Notes under the pieces: model-generated | Told to the model about the DNA's origin: nothing | The model's input: only the letters and a program-made list of their open reading frames with translations | Databases searched by the model: none | Position numbers and translations under genes: made by a program | Shown: piece by piece, positions 9,672-18,326 of the stretch | How the letters are laid out: the number at the start of each line of letters is the position of its first letter | How positions within the stretch are numbered: position 1 is the first letter of the stretch | NCBI RefSeq assembly: GCF_013407955.1 | Contig: NZ_JACCBU010000001.1 | Location: 4,464,001-4,528,000, forward strand | Origin: Microlunatus parietis | GTDB lineage: Bacteria; Actinomycetota; Actinomycetes; Propionibacteriales; Propionibacteriaceae | Reading direction: 5' to 3' | Length of the DNA stretch: 64,000 nt

Positions 9672-10672
9672 GCAACCCCAACCAGCTCGAGGGATCGGTC
9701 GCCCTGGTCACCGGCGGCGCCGGGACGATCGGGTCGACCCTGGTGGACCAGCTGCTGGCGGCGGGCGCGGCCGAGGTGCGGGTGCTGGACAACCTGGTCC
9801 GCGGGCGCGAGGACAACCTCGCCGACGCGGCGGCGGACCCTCGACTGACCATGATCATCGGCGACATCCGGGACCTGGACTGCGTGGACGCGGCGACCCG
9901 GGGCTGCGACCTGATCTTCCACCAGGCGGCGATCCGGATCACCCAGTGCGCCGAGGAGCCGAGGCTGGCCCACCAGGTGCTCGTCGACGGCACCTTCAAC
10001 GTGGTCGAGGCGGCCGCCCGGCACCGGGTGCGCAAGATCATCGCCGCGTCGTCGGCCTCGGTCTACGGGCTGGCCGACGAGTTCCCGACCACGGAGGCGC
10101 AGCACCCGTACCACAACGACACGCTGTACGGCGCCGCGAAGACGTACAACGAAGGGCTGCTGCGCAGCTACCACGCGATGACCGGGCTGCCCTTCGTCGC
10201 GCTGCGCTACTTCAACGTGTACGGCCCGCGGATGGACGTACACGGTCTCTACACGGAGGTCCTGGTCCGGTGGATGGAACGGATCGAGGCCGGTCAGCCG
10301 CCGATGATCTTCGGCGACGGCAGCCAGACGATGGACTTCGTCTACACCACCGACATCGCCCGGGCCAACGTGCTGGCGGCGATCAGCGACGTGGACGCCG
10401 GCGTCTACAACATCGCCAGCGGGTCGGAGACGTCGCTGCGGGACCTGGCGACGGCGCTGCTGGTCGCGATGGGGTCGGACCTGCAACTCGAGTTCGGTCC
10501 GCAGCGGACCGTGAACGGCGTCCGCCGCCGGCTGGCCAGCACGGTCGCCGCCGCACAGGACCTCGGCTTCGGCGCTCAGGTCGGCCTGGCCGACGGCCTC
10601 CGCCGGCTGGTCGCCTGGTGGCGGGCCGACCAGGCCAAGATCGACTCCGCCGATCCGGTGCCGGTGAGCTGA
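9668..10672 (+). CDS. NAD-dependent epimerase/dehydratase (extended SDR)
   Basis: 334 aa. GGAGTIGSTLVDQLL gives the extended-SDR nucleotide motif (GxxGxxG). SSASVYGLAD and YGAAKTYNE supply the catalytic Ser and Tyr-x3-Lys at about residues 130-160. The overall fold and length match UDP-glucose 4-epimerase-like enzymes that remodel nucleotide sugars. ATG 9668 overlaps the previous stop; the next gene starts one base after its stop. Whether it is a 4-epimerase or a dehydratase cannot be decided from sequence alone. Confidence 0.87.
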   Translation: MSNPNQLEGSVALVTGGAGTIGSTLVDQLLAAGAAEVRVLDNLVRGREDNLADAAADPRLTMIIGDIRDLDCVDAATRGCDLIFHQAAIRITQCAEEPRLAHQVLVDGTFNVVEAAARHRVRKIIAASSASVYGLADEFPTTEAQHPYHNDTLYGAAKTYNEGLLRSYHAMTGLPFVALRYFNVYGPRMDVHGLYTEVLVRWMERIEAGQPPMIFGDGSQTMDFVYTTDIARANVLAAISDVDAGVYNIASGSETSLRDLATALLVAMGSDLQLEFGPQRTVNGVRRRLASTVAAAQDLGFGAQVGLADGLRRLVAWWRADQAKIDSADPVPVS

Positions 10673-10673
10673 G

Positions 10674-11825
10674 ATGACGCAGACCGCGCTGTCCCGGATC
10701 AACGTCATGCAGCCGGAGCTGGGACAGGCCGAGATCGACGCCGTCACCGACGTGATCAACTCCGGCTGGGTGGCCCAGGGCCCACGGGTCGCCGCGTTCG
10801 AGAACGCCTTCGTGGAACGGTTCTCGGCCAGCCATGCGGTGGCCACGTCATCCTGCACCACGGCCCTCCAGCTGGCTCTGGTCGTCGCCGGGATCGGTCC
10901 GGACGACGACGTCGTGGTGCCGTCGTTCTCGTTCATCGCGACGACCAACGCGCCCCGCTATGTCGGCGCCCGGCCGGTCTTCGCTGACGTCGACGCCGGG
11001 ACCGGAAACGTCACCGCGGAGACGGTCGAGCGCGTGCTGACGCCGCGGACCCGAGCCGTCATCGCGGTCGACCAGGGCGGAGTTCCCGTCGATCTTGATC
11101 AACTCCGCGATCTCTGCGAGCCGCGCGGCATCGTCATCGTCGAGGACGCCGCGTGTGCGGCCGGCTCGACCTACCGCGGGGCACCGGTCGGTGCGTCGGC
11201 CGTCGTCGCCGCCTGGTCGTTCCATCCGCGCAAGATCATCACCACCGGCGAGGGTGGCATGCTCAGCACGCCCCGGCGGGACTGGGCCGACCGGGCCCGC
11301 CGGCTCAGGGAACACGCCATGGACGTGTCCGCCGCCGATCGGCATGCGTCCGTGCTGGCGCCGGCCGAGAGCTACGTCGACGTCGGCTTCAACTTCCGGA
11401 TGACCGACCTGCAGGCCGCGGTCGGTCTGGTCCAGCTGGGCCGGCTGGACAACCTGATCGCGCGCCGCCGTGCGTTGGCCGCCCGTTACGCCGCCGCGCT
11501 GGCCGGGATCGACGGGCTGCGGCCGGTGACCGACCCGGAGTGGGGGACCAGCAACTTCCAGTCGTACTGGGTCGAGGTGGGGCCGGGCTTCCCGCTCAGC
11601 CGGGACGAGGTGTTGATCAAGCTGGCCGAACGCGGGATCTCGGCCCGGCGCGGCATCATGGCGGCCCACCGGCAGCCGCCGCACCGGGAGTTGATCACCG
11701 GCCCGCTGCCGGTCACCGAGCGACTGACCGACAATACGCTGATCCTGCCGCTGTATCACCGGCTGACCGAGGCCGAGCAGGATCGGGTGATCGGCGCGCT
11801 GATCGAGCCGGTGAGGTCACGATGA
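10674..11825 (+). CDS. DegT/DnrJ/EryC1/StrS-family sugar aminotransferase (PglE-like)
   Basis: 383 aa PLP enzyme. SSCTTALQLAL is the phosphate-binding region, VEDAAC holds the cofactor-ring Asp, and SFHPRKIITTGEGGM contains the Schiff-base lysine (about residue 186). Relatives transfer an amino group to a 4-keto UDP- or dTDP-sugar. The following ORF begins with a PglD-type acetyltransferase domain, so the pair probably builds a 4-acetamido sugar, as in the PglE/PglD pathway; that pairing is inference from order. ATGA overlap with the next gene. Confidence 0.88.
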   Translation: MTQTALSRINVMQPELGQAEIDAVTDVINSGWVAQGPRVAAFENAFVERFSASHAVATSSCTTALQLALVVAGIGPDDDVVVPSFSFIATTNAPRYVGARPVFADVDAGTGNVTAETVERVLTPRTRAVIAVDQGGVPVDLDQLRDLCEPRGIVIVEDAACAAGSTYRGAPVGASAVVAAWSFHPRKIITTGEGGMLSTPRRDWADRARRLREHAMDVSAADRHASVLAPAESYVDVGFNFRMTDLQAAVGLVQLGRLDNLIARRRALAARYAAALAGIDGLRPVTDPEWGTSNFQSYWVEVGPGFPLSRDEVLIKLAERGISARRGIMAAHRQPPHRELITGPLPVTERLTDNTLILPLYHRLTEAEQDRVIGALIEPVRSR

Positions 11826-13711
11826 CCGATCCGGCGCCCGTGGACGTGATCATCGTCGCCGGCGGCGGGCTCGCCCGCGAGGTGATCATGCAGTTGCGCC
11901 GGTCCGACCGCTTCCGTCCGTACGGGATCCTGGACGACGACCCGGCGCTCACCGGTACGTCGATCCACGGGGTGCCGGTGCTGGGGGCGGTCTCGGAAGT
12001 GAAGGCCTTCCCCGACGCCGGCCTCGTGGTGGCGGCCGGGCGTGGTCGTTCCCGGCGGGCGATCGTCGAGCAGCTGGCCGACGTCGGCGTCGGCGACGAC
12101 CGCTACCTGACGATCATCGACCCGACAGTCGACGTTCCGGAGTCCTGCACGGTCGGTCCCGGCAGCATCGTGCTGGCCGGCACCGTGCTCACCTCGGACG
12201 TCCGGATCGGCCGGCACGTCGTGATCATGCCCAACGTCACGCTGACCCACGACGACGTGGTCGATGACTTCGCGACGCTCTGTGCCGGGGTCGCGCTGGC
12301 GGGCGGCGTGCGGGTCGGTGCCGGCGCCTATCTCGGCACGAACGCGGCGGTCCGGGAGCGGGTGATCATCGGCCCCGACGCGACGGTCGGGATGTCGGCC
12401 GCGGTCCTGAGGGAGGTGCCGGCCGGCGAGACCTGGGTCGGGGTGCCGGCGGCGCCGCGGCGGAACGGGCTGCGGATCATGGTGGCGCTGCACCATCTGG
12501 AGCTCGGCGGCAGCCAGTTGAACGCGGTCGACTTCGCCACCGAACTGACCCGCCGCGGCCATCGGGTGTTGATCTTCGCGAACCACGACGGGGCGGTCGG
12601 GCCGGTCGCCGACCTGGTCCGGCGGCGAGGCCTGGAGCTGGTCCTGGTCGAGGACGATCACGTGGCGGTGCCGCCGACCGCGCCGTACCGGGGTCGGGTG
12701 CGGCGGGCCATGGTGCGGGCCGCCAGGGCGTTCCGGCCCGACCTGGTGCACGGGTACGAGTGGTCGATGATCTTGGACGCGGCCCACGGCCCGGGTCTCC
12801 GGCTCGGAGTTCCCGTGCTCGGCACGGTGTACGGGATGGGTGTGCCGCGCTGGCTGCCCCGCAACGCGCCGGTGATCGTCGGCACCGCCGAGCTGCACGA
12901 GGTCGCCCGGTCGTACGGCCTGCGATCGACCTTGATCGTTCCGCCGGTCGATCTCGATCAGGACGATCCGGCGGTCGTCGACGGCGCGTCGTTCCGGTCC
13001 GAGTGCGGCGCCGGCCCGGGCGGCGTTCTGGCCGCGATCGTGTCCCGGCTGGAACCCGACATGAAGGAGGAGGGCATCCGGCGTTCGATCGACGCGGTCG
13101 TCGCACTCGACGACCCCCGGCTGATCCTCGCGATCGTCGGGACCGGCCCGTCGGCGGCCACCCTGCGGGAACACGCGGAGGCGGCGAACGCCCGGCTCGG
13201 CCGCGGGGCAGTGATCATGGTGGGCGTCCGGACCGATCCCCGGCCCTGCTACGCCGGCGCCGATCTCCTGCTCGGCATGGGCGGCTCGGCACTGCGCGGC
13301 ATGGCGTACGCGAAGCCGCTCGTGGTACTCGGCACCCGCGGCTTCGCCCGGTTGTGCGAGCCGGAATCGGCCGAGCTTTTCCGGCGACAAGGCTTCTACG
13401 GGGTCGGCCTCGACCAGGCTCGGCCGCTGGCCGAGGAACTGGCCGGCCTGATCGCCGACCCCGGCCGGCGCCGCGAACTCGGCACCTGGTCGCGCCGGAT
13501 GATCATGGACGAGTACGGGCTGCGGGTGGCCACCGACCGGCTGGAGGAGGCCTGCCGGGACGCGGTCGCGGCCGGCCCCGGTGACCGGTTCCGTGCGGTC
13601 CTGCGGACCACACTGCACCGCACCGCCGCTGAACTGGCCGGTCCCGGCGGCCGGGCCGTCGTCGGTCGGCTGCGGGCCACCGGGCTGCGGGCCAGGGGGC
13701 GGGGCGGCTGA
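11822..13711 (+). CDS. Fusion of PglD/NeuD-like sugar acyltransferase and family-4-type glycosyltransferase
   Basis: 629 aa in one uninterrupted frame. Residues 1-215: a short Rossmann-like domain (VIIVAGGGLAREVIMQL) then a left-handed beta-helix (GPGSIVLAG, IGRHVVIMPNVTLTHD, VRVGAGAYLGTNAAVR, ending GVPAAPRR), typical of PglD/NeuD N- or O-acetyltransferases. From residue 220: RIMVALHHLELGGSQLNAVDFATEL starts a GT4-type glycosyltransferase with a later nucleotide-sugar half (VGTGPSAATLREHA, MGGSALRGMAYAKPL). In most clusters these are two genes. An internal ATG at 12479 marks where a separate glycosyltransferase would begin and might give a second product. Coupled by overlaps to its neighbours. 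Confidence 0.82.
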   Translation: MTDPAPVDVIIVAGGGLAREVIMQLRRSDRFRPYGILDDDPALTGTSIHGVPVLGAVSEVKAFPDAGLVVAAGRGRSRRAIVEQLADVGVGDDRYLTIIDPTVDVPESCTVGPGSIVLAGTVLTSDVRIGRHVVIMPNVTLTHDDVVDDFATLCAGVALAGGVRVGAGAYLGTNAAVRERVIIGPDATVGMSAAVLREVPAGETWVGVPAAPRRNGLRIMVALHHLELGGSQLNAVDFATELTRRGHRVLIFANHDGAVGPVADLVRRRGLELVLVEDDHVAVPPTAPYRGRVRRAMVRAARAFRPDLVHGYEWSMILDAAHGPGLRLGVPVLGTVYGMGVPRWLPRNAPVIVGTAELHEVARSYGLRSTLIVPPVDLDQDDPAVVDGASFRSECGAGPGGVLAAIVSRLEPDMKEEGIRRSIDAVVALDDPRLILAIVGTGPSAATLREHAEAANARLGRGAVIMVGVRTDPRPCYAGADLLLGMGGSALRGMAYAKPLVVLGTRGFARLCEPESAELFRRQGFYGVGLDQARPLAEELAGLIADPGRRRELGTWSRRMIMDEYGLRVATDRLEEACRDAVAAGPGDRFRAVLRTTLHRTAAELAGPGGRAVVGRLRATGLRARGRGG

Positions 13712-15150
13712 TGGCGACTCTGAAGACCGACGTCAGACCGGCCGGCGTGATCGGCCGCGGGCTCGGCTGGAGCACTGCCGGCAATCTGGTGCTCCGGGTC
13801 GGCAACTTCGCGGTGAGTTTGATCATGGCCCGATTGATCGCGCCGGAACAGTTCGGCGTGTTCGCGGTGGCGCTCACGGTGTGGAGCGTGCTCGGCACGC
13901 TGGCCGAGTTCGGGCTCGGCTCGGACCTGGTCCGGGCCCGAGACCCGGAACGCCGAATTCCGACCGTCGCCACCATGGGCCTGCTCACCAGCGGTGGCCT
14001 GGCCGCCGGAATGGCCCTGTTGGCCGGCCCGCTCGCCGCGGCGTTCGAGTCGCCGGACTCGGCTCCAGTGATCATGGTGATGGCGGCGGCGCTGGCCGTG
14101 TTCGGCCTCGGGATCGTACCGGCGGCGATGCTGCAGCGGGCGATCCGGCAGGGCACTCTGTTCCTGATCAACGGGATCGCCCTGGTCTGTTCCTCGGTGA
14201 CCCTGACCCTGCTCGCCCTGCTCGGCCACGGGCCGATGGCGCTGGCGATCGGCCAGGTGACCACGCAGGTGGTGACCGTACTCGGGCTGTATCTCGCCAC
14301 CCGGCTGCGGCCGCGGTTCGGCTTCGACCGCCGGATCGCCGCCGAGTCGGCCGCGTTCTGCCTGCCCCTGGCGTCCGCCAACCTGTTGTCCTGGTTGTTG
14401 ATCACCCTGGACAACCTGATCGTGGCGCGGGTGCTCAGCCCGTTCGAACTCGGCCTGTACGTGCTCGCGTTCAACGTCTCGTCCTGGCCGATGACCGCGA
14501 TCGGCCAGTCGATCCGGGTGGTGGCGCTGCCCGCGTTCGCCAGGCTCGAGACCCGGGCCGAACAGGGCCGGGCGCTGACCGCTGCGACCGGACCGGTCTG
14601 GGCCGTCGCGCTGCTGGTCGGCGTCGGCCTGGCGACACTGGCGCAGCCCGCCATCGGCCTGCTGTACGGGGATCGCTGGCGGCCCGCCGCCGCGGCGCTG
14701 GCCGGCCTGGCCCTGTTCGGCGCGGCCCGGGTGCTGTTCGATCTGTTCGCGACCTATCTGATCTCGCTCGGTGCGACCCGGCCGGTGCTGCTGGTCCAGA
14801 TCGGCTGGCTGCTGATCATGGTGCCCGGCATGATCGCGGGCGTCTCCTGGCTCGGCCTGGCCGGCGCCGGGCTGGCCCACCTGGTGATCGGGCTGGGCTT
14901 CGTGCTGCCGGCCTACCTGGTCTGTCTGCACCGGGTCGGGGTACGGCCGGCCGCGATTCTGCGGTCCTGTCTGATCCCGCTGTTGGTGATCATCCCGACG
15001 GCCGCCGCGCTGCTCGGCCTGGCCGGGCTCGGCCTGCCGGACCTGGCCGTTCTCGCGCTCGGCCTCGCCGTTGCCGCCGGGCTCTATGTCGTACCGCTGC
15101 ACCGCTGGTGGCTGCGGCGGATCCGTACCTTGGAAGGCGTTCGCTCATGA
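13711..15150 (+). CDS. Polysaccharide flippase (Wzx/MOP-superfamily oligosaccharide exporter)
   Basis: 479 aa integral membrane protein with about 12-14 hydrophobic segments throughout. The start RGLGWSTAGNLVLRVGNFAVSLIMARLIAPEQFGVFAVALT is the characteristic N-terminus of MOP-superfamily polysaccharide transporters. It would move the lipid-linked repeat unit made by the priming transferase and glycosyltransferases across the membrane, feeding the polymerase at 18326. ATG 13711 shares its A with the preceding TGA (TGATG). Confidence in the family is high; substrate is unknown. Confidence 0.9.
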   Translation: MATLKTDVRPAGVIGRGLGWSTAGNLVLRVGNFAVSLIMARLIAPEQFGVFAVALTVWSVLGTLAEFGLGSDLVRARDPERRIPTVATMGLLTSGGLAAGMALLAGPLAAAFESPDSAPVIMVMAAALAVFGLGIVPAAMLQRAIRQGTLFLINGIALVCSSVTLTLLALLGHGPMALAIGQVTTQVVTVLGLYLATRLRPRFGFDRRIAAESAAFCLPLASANLLSWLLITLDNLIVARVLSPFELGLYVLAFNVSSWPMTAIGQSIRVVALPAFARLETRAEQGRALTAATGPVWAVALLVGVGLATLAQPAIGLLYGDRWRPAAAALAGLALFGAARVLFDLFATYLISLGATRPVLLVQIGWLLIMVPGMIAGVSWLGLAGAGLAHLVIGLGFVLPAYLVCLHRVGVRPAAILRSCLIPLLVIIPTAAALLGLAGLGLPDLAVLALGLAVAAGLYVVPLHRWWLRRIRTLEGVRS

Positions 15151-16292
15151 CTCTGGACATTCCGCTCGACGATCCGGCGGTGGACCTCGATCCGGCCCAG
15201 CCGGTGCCGTTCCTCGACCTGAGCCTGACCCACGCCGAGATCGTCGCCGAGGTCGGTGACCGGCTGGCGGCGATCATGGCCGGCAACGCCTTCGTGCTCG
15301 GTCCGGAGGTGGCCCGGTTCGAGGAGGAGTACGCGGCGTTCTGCGGCACCGGGCACTGTGTCGGCGTCGGCAACGGGACCGACGCGATCGAACTGGCGCT
15401 CCGCGCCGCCGGCATCGGGCCGGGCGACGAGGTGATCATTCCGGCCAACACGTTCGTGGCGACCGCCGAGGCGGTGGTCCAGGTCGGGGCGACGATCGTG
15501 CTCGTCGATTGCCGGAGTGATCACCTGATCGATCCGTACCAGGTGGTGACCCGGCTGACCCGGCGCACCCGGGCCCTGATCGGCGTCGACCTGTACGGCC
15601 AGGTGGCCGACTTCGGCACGCTGCGGGCGGCCGTGCCGGACGACGTGCTGCTGTTCGAGGACGGCGCCCAGTCGCAGGGCGCGGCCCGGCTCGGCCGGCC
15701 GGCCGGATCCTTCGGAGTCGCGGCCGCCACGAGCTTCTATCCGGGCAAGAACCTCGGTGCGTTCGGCGACGCCGGAGCCGTCACCACCAACAGCTCCGAC
15801 CTGGCCGCGAACCTCCGGGCCTTGCGCAACCACGGCGGGGTCGAGCGCTACCAGCATGATCAACTCGGCCGGAACTCCCGGCTCGACTCGATCCAGGCGG
15901 CCGTGCTGTCGGTCAAGTTGCGCCGGCTGCGCGGCTGGAACGATTCTCGGCAGGCTGCCGCCGCCCGGTACCGGGAGCTGCTGTCCGAGCACCCGGCGAT
16001 CGAGCTGCCTGAGATCGCGCCCGGCAATGATCATGTCTGGCACTTGTTCGTGATCAAGGTGCCGGACCGGGACCGGGTGCTGGCCGAGCTGGGTGCCGCC
16101 GGGATCGGGGCCGGGATCCACTACCCGGCGCCGATCCACCGGATCAAGGCCTTTGCCGACCGGTTTCTCGGCGAGCGCTACCCGGAGGCGGAGGCGGCGG
16201 CCGAGCGGATCCTGTCGCTGCCGATCTTCCCCGGCATCACCGCCGGCCAGCAGGAACGGGTGGTCGACGTGCTGATCAAGGCACTTCGATGA
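15147..16292 (+). CDS. DegT-family sugar aminotransferase (WbpE/FdtB-like)
   Basis: 381 aa. VPFLDLSLTHAEI at the N-terminus, GNGTDAIELALRAAGIGPGDEVI, FEDGAQSQGA (cofactor Asp) and SFYPGKNLGAFGDAGAV (Schiff-base Lys, about residue 200) place it among VioA/WbpE/FdtB-type PLP aminotransferases, which act on 3- or 4-keto nucleotide sugars. It is distinct from the aminotransferase at 10674, implying two different amino sugars or two positions. It is the better candidate partner for the WbpB-like oxidoreductase at 8601. Starts at ATG 15147 (ATGA overlap) and overlaps the next gene the same way. Confidence 0.88.
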   Translation: MTLDIPLDDPAVDLDPAQPVPFLDLSLTHAEIVAEVGDRLAAIMAGNAFVLGPEVARFEEEYAAFCGTGHCVGVGNGTDAIELALRAAGIGPGDEVIIPANTFVATAEAVVQVGATIVLVDCRSDHLIDPYQVVTRLTRRTRALIGVDLYGQVADFGTLRAAVPDDVLLFEDGAQSQGAARLGRPAGSFGVAAATSFYPGKNLGAFGDAGAVTTNSSDLAANLRALRNHGGVERYQHDQLGRNSRLDSIQAAVLSVKLRRLRGWNDSRQAAAARYRELLSEHPAIELPEIAPGNDHVWHLFVIKVPDRDRVLAELGAAGIGAGIHYPAPIHRIKAFADRFLGERYPEAEAAAERILSLPIFPGITAGQQERVVDVLIKALR

Positions 16293-17527
16293 CCGGTCCG
16301 CGGTTGCCCGGCGCCGCCCAGCGGATGATCATGCTCGCCGGCAAGGGGGTGCGAGCCGTCCGTCGCGGCGGCGTCTCCGCCGCGGCCGACCGGATGGTGC
16401 GCTTCGCGTACCGGCAGATCGGGGCCGGTGACCCGCCCTTGCTCACCGACGACATCGCCGACTCTCGGACTCTGCGGCTGCCGGTGCCGACGACTCCGCC
16501 CGCGCGGGGGCGTGCCCTCCACGTCGGGTGGGTGGCAGATCCGCCGGCCCTCGGATCGGGCGGACACACCACGATGTTCCGAATGGTCGCCGCCCTGGAG
16601 GCGGCCGGGCATCGCTGCACGCTGTTCCTCTACGACCGCTGGGGCGGCGACCTGGACCAGCAGCGGACGATCATCCGGCAGGGCTGGCCGACCGTCCAGG
16701 CCGAGGTCCGCCACGCCGCGGACGGCATCACCGGGGTCGACGCGGCGATCGCGACCGGGTGGGAGTCCGCCCACGCTCTGGCTCGGCACGGGGCTGGGCC
16801 GATGCGTCGGCTCTATTTCGTCCAGGACTACGAGCCGTTCTTCTTCGCGCACGGGCCGGAGTACGCCCTGGCCGAGGACTCGTACCGCTTCGGCTTCCGG
16901 TGCATCGCGCTGGGCGACATGGTGGCCGACGCGCTGCGGACCGAGGTCGGGATCGAGCCCGACGTGACGCAGTTCGGCTGCGATACCGACGTCTACCGGC
17001 TGGCGCCGAGCGGTCCGCGGACCGGGATCGTCTGGTACGCCCGGCCCGGCGCGCCACGGCGCGGCTTCTGGCTCGGCAGCCTCGCCCTGGCGGAGTTCCA
17101 GCGCCGGCATCGGGAGGTGCCGATCCACGTCTACGGCGACACACCGCGCTCGCTGCCGTTCCAGGCGATCCGGCACGGCCGGCTCACCCCGGACGAGCTG
17201 AACTCGCTGTACAACAGCTGCATCGCGGGTCTGGCGCTGTCCTTCACCAACATCTCGCTGGTGGCCGAGGAGATGCTGGCCGCCGGCACGATCCCGGTGA
17301 TCAACGACAGCCCGCGGGCTCGGGCCGACCTGGTCAATGATCATGCCCGGTGGTCCAGCCCGACACCTGCCGCGATCGCGGATGCCCTGTCCCTGATCGT
17401 CACCGACAGTGATCCCGACCGCCCGGCCGCCGCTGCGGCGTCGGTCCGCCGCGGTTGGGGGCCGGCCCAGGCCGATCTGGTCCGAGTGGTGGAGGAGGAA
17501 GTCTATGGACGGCAACTCGTCTCCTGA
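16289..17527 (+). CDS. Glycosyltransferase, WsaF/rhamnosyltransferase-like
   Basis: 412 aa. The protein has an N-terminal acceptor half (HVGWVADPPALGSGGHTTMFRMVAALEAAGH) and a C-terminal GT-B donor half (YARPGAPRRGFWLGSLALAEF, then SFTNISLVAEEMLAAGTIPV). FVQDYEPFFFAHGPEY is a motif I associate with WsaF-type rhamnosyltransferases. It probably adds one residue of the repeat unit at the cytoplasmic membrane face. It overlaps the upstream aminotransferase by ATGA, and its 3' end overlaps the start of the chain-length gene. Confidence 0.78.
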   Translation: MTGPRLPGAAQRMIMLAGKGVRAVRRGGVSAAADRMVRFAYRQIGAGDPPLLTDDIADSRTLRLPVPTTPPARGRALHVGWVADPPALGSGGHTTMFRMVAALEAAGHRCTLFLYDRWGGDLDQQRTIIRQGWPTVQAEVRHAADGITGVDAAIATGWESAHALARHGAGPMRRLYFVQDYEPFFFAHGPEYALAEDSYRFGFRCIALGDMVADALRTEVGIEPDVTQFGCDTDVYRLAPSGPRTGIVWYARPGAPRRGFWLGSLALAEFQRRHREVPIHVYGDTPRSLPFQAIRHGRLTPDELNSLYNSCIAGLALSFTNISLVAEEMLAAGTIPVINDSPRARADLVNDHARWSSPTPAAIADALSLIVTDSDPDRPAAAAASVRRGWGPAQADLVRVVEEEVYGRQLVS

Positions 17528-18326
17528 ACGTGCGGCGACACCTGATCGACCGGCGACGGGGATCTACCTGAGCGACGTACTGGGCATGCTGCGGCGACGC
17601 TGGTACGTGGTCCTGGTCGGACTGCTGCTGGTCGCGGGCGGGACCGGCGCGGCCTACCTGAAGGCGCCGCTCAACTACCAGGCCACCGGCCAATTGCTGT
17701 TGCTGCTGCCGCCGCAGGCCGCCGGAGGTGATCAGCCGATCAATCCGTACCTCAACCTCGATTCGGGTCTGGCCACCACGGCCGCCCTGATCGCCTCGAC
17801 GCTGAACGCGCCGGAGTCGCAGCGGGCGGTGGAGTCGGCCGGCTACCTGGCCGAGTACTCGATCGCGTTGAGCCCGGACACTGGGCCGCTGCTGGTGATC
17901 ACCACCGAGGCCCGGGACCCGCAACAGGCGATCGGTACCCGGGACGAAGTGATACGCCGCCTGCAGGAGGAGTTGAAGCGGATCCAGACGGAGGAGGATG
18001 CGCCCAAACGCCAGTTCATCCACACCCGGACCAACAGCACGTTCAACGGGGCCGAGGTGCTCACCGGCGACCGCATCAAGGCGGTCGCGGCCGTCGCCGC
18101 GGCGGGCCTGCTGACGGTCTTGCTGGTCGTCGTGATCTGGGACCGGATGGCGTCCCGCCGCCGGGCCCGGCCCCGCGCGGCACGCTCGAAGAAGGCTGCC
18201 GAAACCGAATCGGCGGAACCGCCGCGCCCGGAGCCCGTCCCGGGACCGAGCCCGAGCAGGTCCGCCGAGACGACCGTCGCCGCACGGCCGGAGCCCGCCG
18301 AACCGGAGCCGGCCGGACGCCACTGA
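17505..18326 (+). CDS. Polysaccharide chain-length determinant (Wzz/CapA-like)
   Basis: 273 aa. ATG 17505 is chosen because GGAGGAGGAAG lies directly upstream; it overlaps the preceding gene by 23 bp. Topology is that of a Wzz protein: a cytoplasmic start, TM1 near residues 30-52 (RRWYVVLVGLLLVAGGTGAAYL), an external domain, TM2 near 193-213 (AAVAAAGLLTVLLVVVIWDRM), and a charged, Pro/Glu/Ala-rich cytoplasmic tail. No fused BY-kinase domain is present and no kinase gene is visible nearby, so length control would rely on this protein or a distant kinase. Confidence 0.8.
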   Translation: MDGNSSPERAATPDRPATGIYLSDVLGMLRRRWYVVLVGLLLVAGGTGAAYLKAPLNYQATGQLLLLLPPQAAGGDQPINPYLNLDSGLATTAALIASTLNAPESQRAVESAGYLAEYSIALSPDTGPLLVITTEARDPQQAIGTRDEVIRRLQEELKRIQTEEDAPKRQFIHTRTNSTFNGAEVLTGDRIKAVAAVAAAGLLTVLLVVVIWDRMASRRRARPRAARSKKAAETESAEPPRPEPVPGPSPSRSAETTVAARPEPAEPEPAGRH

